The notes beneath the pieces were generated by a model. That model searched no databases, was not told the origin of the DNA, and saw nothing but the letters and a program-made list of their open reading frames with translations. Positions 6,589 through 8,737 of a stretch of 8,737 bases of DNA are shown piece after piece (the first letter of the stretch is position 1; every line of letters starts with the position of its first letter). This DNA comes from Nitromaritima sp964584125 (lineage in GTDB: Bacteria; Nitrospinota; Nitrospinia; Nitrospinales; VA-1). The stretch spans positions 1 to 8,737 of the forward strand of contig CAZOYP010000088.1 in the NCBI GenBank assembly GCA_964584125.1, in the 5' to 3' direction. A program made the translations under genes and the position numbers.

Positions 6589-7949
6589 CAATGGTCCTGC
6601 AGAGAGTATGCTTTCATTTTTCTCCACAAAGTTGCTCTAGAAATCTTTAGGTCTTTAGCGGTAAGTGTTTTGTTCCAGCGATTTTTTTTCAGAGAGGTCA
6701 GAATTTTTACTTTATGAGGATCGTTTCCCATTTCAATACTAGTTAGCGTGGTCGGTGAACTTTTTCCGCTTCTATTCCTTAGGAGAGAAATAGGTAAATC
6801 AGTAAGTTGTAATATATCAGATTCGCAGAGAATGGTAGCCCGTTCAATAATATTTCTAAGTTCACGTATGTTACCAGGCCAAGAATAACCTTTTAACAAC
6901 ATTTTGGCGTCGTCTGAAATCTTGCGAATGATTTTATTTTGTTGCTGAGCGAATTCTTTTAAAAAATTTTCTGATAACAAGAGAATATCCTCACTACGCT
7001 CTTTTAGGGTAGGTGTTCTTATAGCAAATACATGAATTCTATAAAACAGATCTTCCCGAAACTTATTCTCAACAACTAACTTTGCTATATCACGGTGGGT
7101 TGCAGTTATTACCCGCACATTCACTTTTTTACTAGTGGTGGCTCCCAGTTTTCTAACTTCACCATCTTGTAAAACTCGAAGTAACTTGACTTGAGTTCCT
7201 GTTGACATTTCACCTATCTCGTCGAGGAATAATGTGCCTCCATCTGCAGCTTCAAAAAGTCCGATGGATTCTGAATCTGCTCCCGTGAAAGCACCTTTGG
7301 TATGGCCAAAAAGCTCTGAATCTAACAGAGTTTCAGATAAAGCCCCGCAGTTGATAGCTAGAAATGGTTTGTCTGACCGAAGACTAAGTTTATGGATCGC
7401 ATGGGCGACAAGCTCTTTACCGGTCCCTGTGTCGCCTTGGATATAGACTACAGTGTCCAGCTTGCTTATTTTGTGAACCCCTTCGAGGACTTTTTGAATA
7501 GGCTCTGAATTGCCTATAATTGTTTTTAATTTTAATTTATCCGATTGCTTTTGTTCAAAAGGTGTCAATTCATTAGAGTTCACTTCCAGTTCCATTGTGT
7601 GCGATACATCGCGCACAATGTTGATCCCGGCAAAAAATACACCTTCATCATTTTTGATTGGGAATGTAGAAACTTCCAAGTGTAATGGTTGTCCGACTTC
7701 GTTGTTTATGGTTTTTACTACTTGGTTGGGTTTGATTTCATCAACGCGTTTAAAACACATGAACTCTTCTAGCTTATCAAACCACTTTATGTCCAGCGGG
7801 CTTTGGAACAGAATATTAAAATCCCGATCGAAGATGCAAACAGCATCTCCAATTCCCGCAAGCATAGCTCCCAGAATTTTATCGCTTAGATTCCAAGGCA
7901 CACCTCCTTGTTTTCTATCTGAGTTTATCTCTTTTAAGAACTCCTCCAA
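6588..7949 (-). CDS. PAS / sigma-54-interacting AAA+ / Fis-type HTH activator
   Basis: This is a bacterial enhancer-binding protein. It has an N-terminal PAS sensor (about 27-115, DAVCIFDRDFNILFQS then VRDVSHTMELE at the linker), a central AAA+ domain (about 143-372) and a Fis-type helix-turn-helix (about 421-450, KTLTAKDLKISRATLWRKMK). In the AAA+ domain are Walker A GDTGTGKE (172-179), the sigma-54 contact loop GAFTGA (219-224), Walker B GTLFLDEIGE (238-247), arginines R298 and R304 in KFREDLFYRI, and the WPGNIREL sensor-2 region (357-364). There is no receiver domain, so it should answer a small molecule, redox state or partner through PAS rather than a histidine kinase; C38 lies in the PAS core. 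The start is TTG at 7949 with GGAGA at 7960-7956; no ATG lies between it and an upstream in-frame stop. The divergent sigma-54 promoter at 8326 is its most likely target. Confidence 0.93.
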   Translation of the reverse strand: MEEFLKEINSDRKQGGVPWNLSDKILGAMLAGIGDAVCIFDRDFNILFQSPLDIKWFDKLEEFMCFKRVDEIKPNQVVKTINNEVGQPLHLEVSTFPIKNDEGVFFAGINIVRDVSHTMELEVNSNELTPFEQKQSDKLKLKTIIGNSEPIQKVLEGVHKISKLDTVVYIQGDTGTGKELVAHAIHKLSLRSDKPFLAINCGALSETLLDSELFGHTKGAFTGADSESIGLFEAADGGTLFLDEIGEMSTGTQVKLLRVLQDGEVRKLGATTSKKVNVRVITATHRDIAKLVVENKFREDLFYRIHVFAIRTPTLKERSEDILLLSENFLKEFAQQQNKIIRKISDDAKMLLKGYSWPGNIRELRNIIERATILCESDILQLTDLPISLLRNRSGKSSPTTLTSIEMGNDPHKVKILTSLKKNRWNKTLTAKDLKISRATLWRKMKAYSLQDH

Positions 7950-7966
7950 AAACTTTCTCCAATCTG

Positions 7967-7995
7967 TGTAGGATCATTCCTATATTCTGTAGGAT
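7967..7995. repeat. TGTAGGAT direct repeats in the activator 5' leader
   Basis: TGTAGGAT occurs at 7967-7974 and 7988-7995, exactly 21 bases apart. A related GTAGGAA lies at 8029-8035, 40 bases further, next to the -10 of the activator promoter. Between the first two, TCCTA (7978-7982) forms an inverted repeat with TAGGA (7969-7973). The two-turn and four-turn spacing suggests protein boxes on one DNA face, perhaps for autoregulation or an upstream repressor. Confidence 0.4.
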
Positions 7996-8035
7996 ATTGA
8001 CTCATAAGGAGTTATGCGATTTGAGGCAGTAGGAA

Positions 8036-8063
8036 TTTATAACAATAATCTACTTTTTGTCAA
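8036..8063 (-). promoter_or_regulatory. sigma-70-type promoter for the activator gene
   Basis: On the minus strand TTGACA (8063-8058) is a perfect -35 and TATAAA (8041-8036) a near-perfect -10, 16 bases apart. Transcription would begin near 8029 and give the activator a leader of about 80 nt containing the TGTAGGAT boxes. Confidence 0.65.
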
Positions 8064-8184
8064 GGCGGTTTATTTTTTTTCGCAGTATCTTTCAAAAATA
8101 ATTTATATCCCAAACTATTTCAAAAATTAAAACTATATTGAAATATCAAATTGAAGCCTCTTTAGACCTTTAAAGAACTGGTAA

Positions 8185-8242
8185 TGAAACACTTTTTTAA
8201 GAAATGAAACAAAATGATTAATTTGTGAAACATTCTGATTAA
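8185..8242. promoter_or_regulatory. three phased TGAAACA boxes, candidate enhancer sites
   Basis: TGAAACA begins at 8185, 8205 and 8226, so the steps are 20 and 21 bases, about two helical turns. The second and third copies extend to TGAAACAnnnTGATTAA, identical at 14 of 17 positions. They lie about 85-140 bases upstream of the sigma-54 promoter, the usual distance for activator binding with DNA looping. Binding by the neighbouring activator is inferred from position. NtrC-type sites are often palindromic, whereas these are mainly direct repeats. Confidence 0.55.
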
Positions 8243-8325
8243 AAGCGGCCTTTTGTCAGAAAAAATCCTAGTACATAAACCATTTTATTTAAAAGGGTTA
8301 TGTGGCATCCCTGTGTTGCTCCATT

Positions 8326-8341
8326 TGGCATGCTAATTGCT
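8326..8341 (+). promoter_or_regulatory. sigma-54 (-24/-12) promoter
   Basis: TGGCATGCTAATTGCT matches the consensus TGGCACG-N4-TTGCW closely. GG (8327-8328) and GC (8339-8340) have exactly 10 bases between them, as required. It points towards the Tat-signal gene and would start transcription near 8352. The divergent gene encodes a sigma-54 activator, which makes the site much more credible. Confidence 0.85.
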
Positions 8342-8465
8342 CCGATAGCTGCATGGTAAAAGTTGAAGAAAATAGCTGTGCGTTTGAAGGCCTCAGTTGC
8401 GGTTCGTCGAGGATTTTAACGTTTATTTTTTTCTGATTTGAAACATGTTTGTGCGTGAGGAATAT

Positions 8466-8541
8466 CTCCAGGGTTTACTCAGAGTGGGACTTGCCCTCCC
8501 TTTCCTCACCTAGTGGTGAGGACTCTGAATAAATTTTGGAG
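8466..8541 (+). ncRNA. structured leader RNA with three-way junction
   Basis: A closing stem pairs 8466-8485 with 8522-8541: 19 of 20 positions pair (three G-U) and only C8478/A8529 is mismatched. Inside are a short hairpin GGG (8486-8488) with CCC (8494-8496), a pyrimidine-rich linker (8497-8503), and hairpin CCTCACC (8504-8510) with GGTGAGG (8515-8521) around loop TAGT. No unpaired bases separate the stems on the 3' side, so coaxial stacking is likely. An upstream GTGAGGAA (8455-8462) can pair with TTCCTCAC (8502-8509) instead, 8 pairs, which gives a possible alternative fold. No T-run follows, so it is not a terminator. It matches no riboswitch class I can name. Given the downstream gene, a cofactor- or metal-responsive element is one guess. 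Confidence 0.6.
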
Positions 8542-8675
8542 CGCGAGAAAATAGATAGAGTTGGTGTTAGCTGGTTTTGAATTTTTGCTATTTAGTTGTT
8601 GGTTGGTTTATTTGGTTAGTATTAGTTAGTTTAAATGCAGTATTTGTTTAACGTTTAGTAAATTAAGGAGATTAC

Positions 8676-8737
8676 ATGAGACTAAACAGAAGGAAATTCT
8701 TGCAGGTGAGTGCTGGTGTAGCTACGGCTATGGCGCT
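8676..8737 (+). CDS. Tat-signal protein, 5' end only (cut by window edge)
   Basis: Only 20 full codons are visible. They begin with a twin-arginine signal: NRRKFLQ followed by the weakly hydrophobic VSAGVATAMA, so the protein is exported folded by the Tat system. The start ATG has a strong AAGGAG (8665-8670) with a 5-base spacer. Such signals are typical of periplasmic enzymes that carry cofactors, including formate dehydrogenase and other molybdopterin oxidoreductase subunits, Fe-S proteins and multicopper oxidases; the visible part cannot choose between them. Transcription is expected from the sigma-54 promoter at 8326 through the structured leader. Confidence 0.85.
   Translation, partial: MRLNRRKFLQVSAGVATAMA

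Larger units (their letters stand above)
7950..8675. other. 726-base divergent regulatory region
   Basis: No gene is convincingly encoded. From left to right it holds repeated TGTAGGAT boxes, the activator's sigma-70 promoter (minus strand), three TGAAACA boxes, a sigma-54 promoter (plus strand) and a leader of about 320 nt with a three-way RNA junction and a C-free tract (8589-8637). A further TGAAACA (8439-8445), inside AAACATGTTT, lies in the leader. A 38-codon frame at 8014-8130 is discussed under rejected items. Confidence 0.75.

Noticed and set aside
7510..7971. 153-codon open frame antisense to the activator
   Set aside because: It is the complement of a gene with clear PAS and AAA+ motifs and shows no domain of its own. 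Other antisense frames over lnt, coaD, the lipoprotein and the aminotransferase were dropped for the same reason.
8014..8130. 38-codon frame starting ATG after AAGGAG, upstream of the activator
   Set aside because: The AAGGAG is only two bases from the ATG, composition is Phe/Tyr/Asn/Ile as expected from AT-rich DNA, and the frame runs antisense through the activator's promoter.
8303..8320. Second TGGCAT...TTGCT just upstream of the sigma-54 promoter
   Set aside because: The GG and GC elements are 12 rather than 10 bases apart, which sigma-54 does not tolerate well. The site at 8326-8341 has the right spacing.
8431..8451. CTGAT...GAAAC resembling a hammerhead ribozyme core
   Set aside because: The required stem between the two core strands is missing and the surrounding stems cannot be drawn.

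Overview
The window reads as AT-rich chromosomal DNA from a Gram-negative, probably flagellated bacterium. It encodes an apolipoprotein N-acyltransferase (Lnt), a lipoprotein signal peptide and a flagellar-rod-like protein, and it uses GTG and TTG starts freely. I cannot fix the phylum from sequence alone. The gene mix (CcmI-type domain, sigma-54 regulator, DnaC-like ATPase with Cys-rich N-terminus) would fit a Nitrospinota-like or deltaproteobacteria-like lineage, but that is only an impression.

Left part, plus strand (1-1565): a 93-residue miniature flagellar rod/hook-type protein, an 84-residue unknown protein, and a 289-residue DnaC/IstB-like AAA+ ATPase with an eight-cysteine N-terminus. 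The last two genes are 11 bases apart and probably form a replication-associated pair. A 425-base gap follows (1566-1990). It holds a palindrome, a strong hairpin and one reading frame that looks like a decayed small gene.

Middle (1991-6387): a secreted lipoprotein made of two tandem copies of a domain resembling the CcmI C-terminal domain converges on lnt. Divergent from lnt is a small [2Fe-2S] BFD-like protein, which converges on a minus-strand operon of coaD (CoA biosynthesis) and an aspartate aminotransferase that share an ATGA stop/start overlap. An 18-base palindrome covers the coaD start codon.

Right part (6588-8737): this is the most structured region. A PAS / sigma-54-interacting AAA+ / Fis-type HTH activator on the minus strand is separated by about 725 bases from a divergent gene that is cut by the window edge. 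That gene starts with a twin-arginine (Tat) signal. The gap contains a consensus-like sigma-70 promoter for the activator, repeated TGTAGGAT boxes in the activator's 5' leader, three helically phased TGAAACA boxes (candidate enhancer sites), a well-spaced -24/-12 sigma-54 promoter, and a leader of about 320 nt with a long-stemmed three-way RNA junction. The parts suggest a locally encoded sigma-54 switch for an exported, probably cofactor-containing enzyme, with a possible second layer of control in the leader RNA. The leader RNA is the best candidate for something undescribed.
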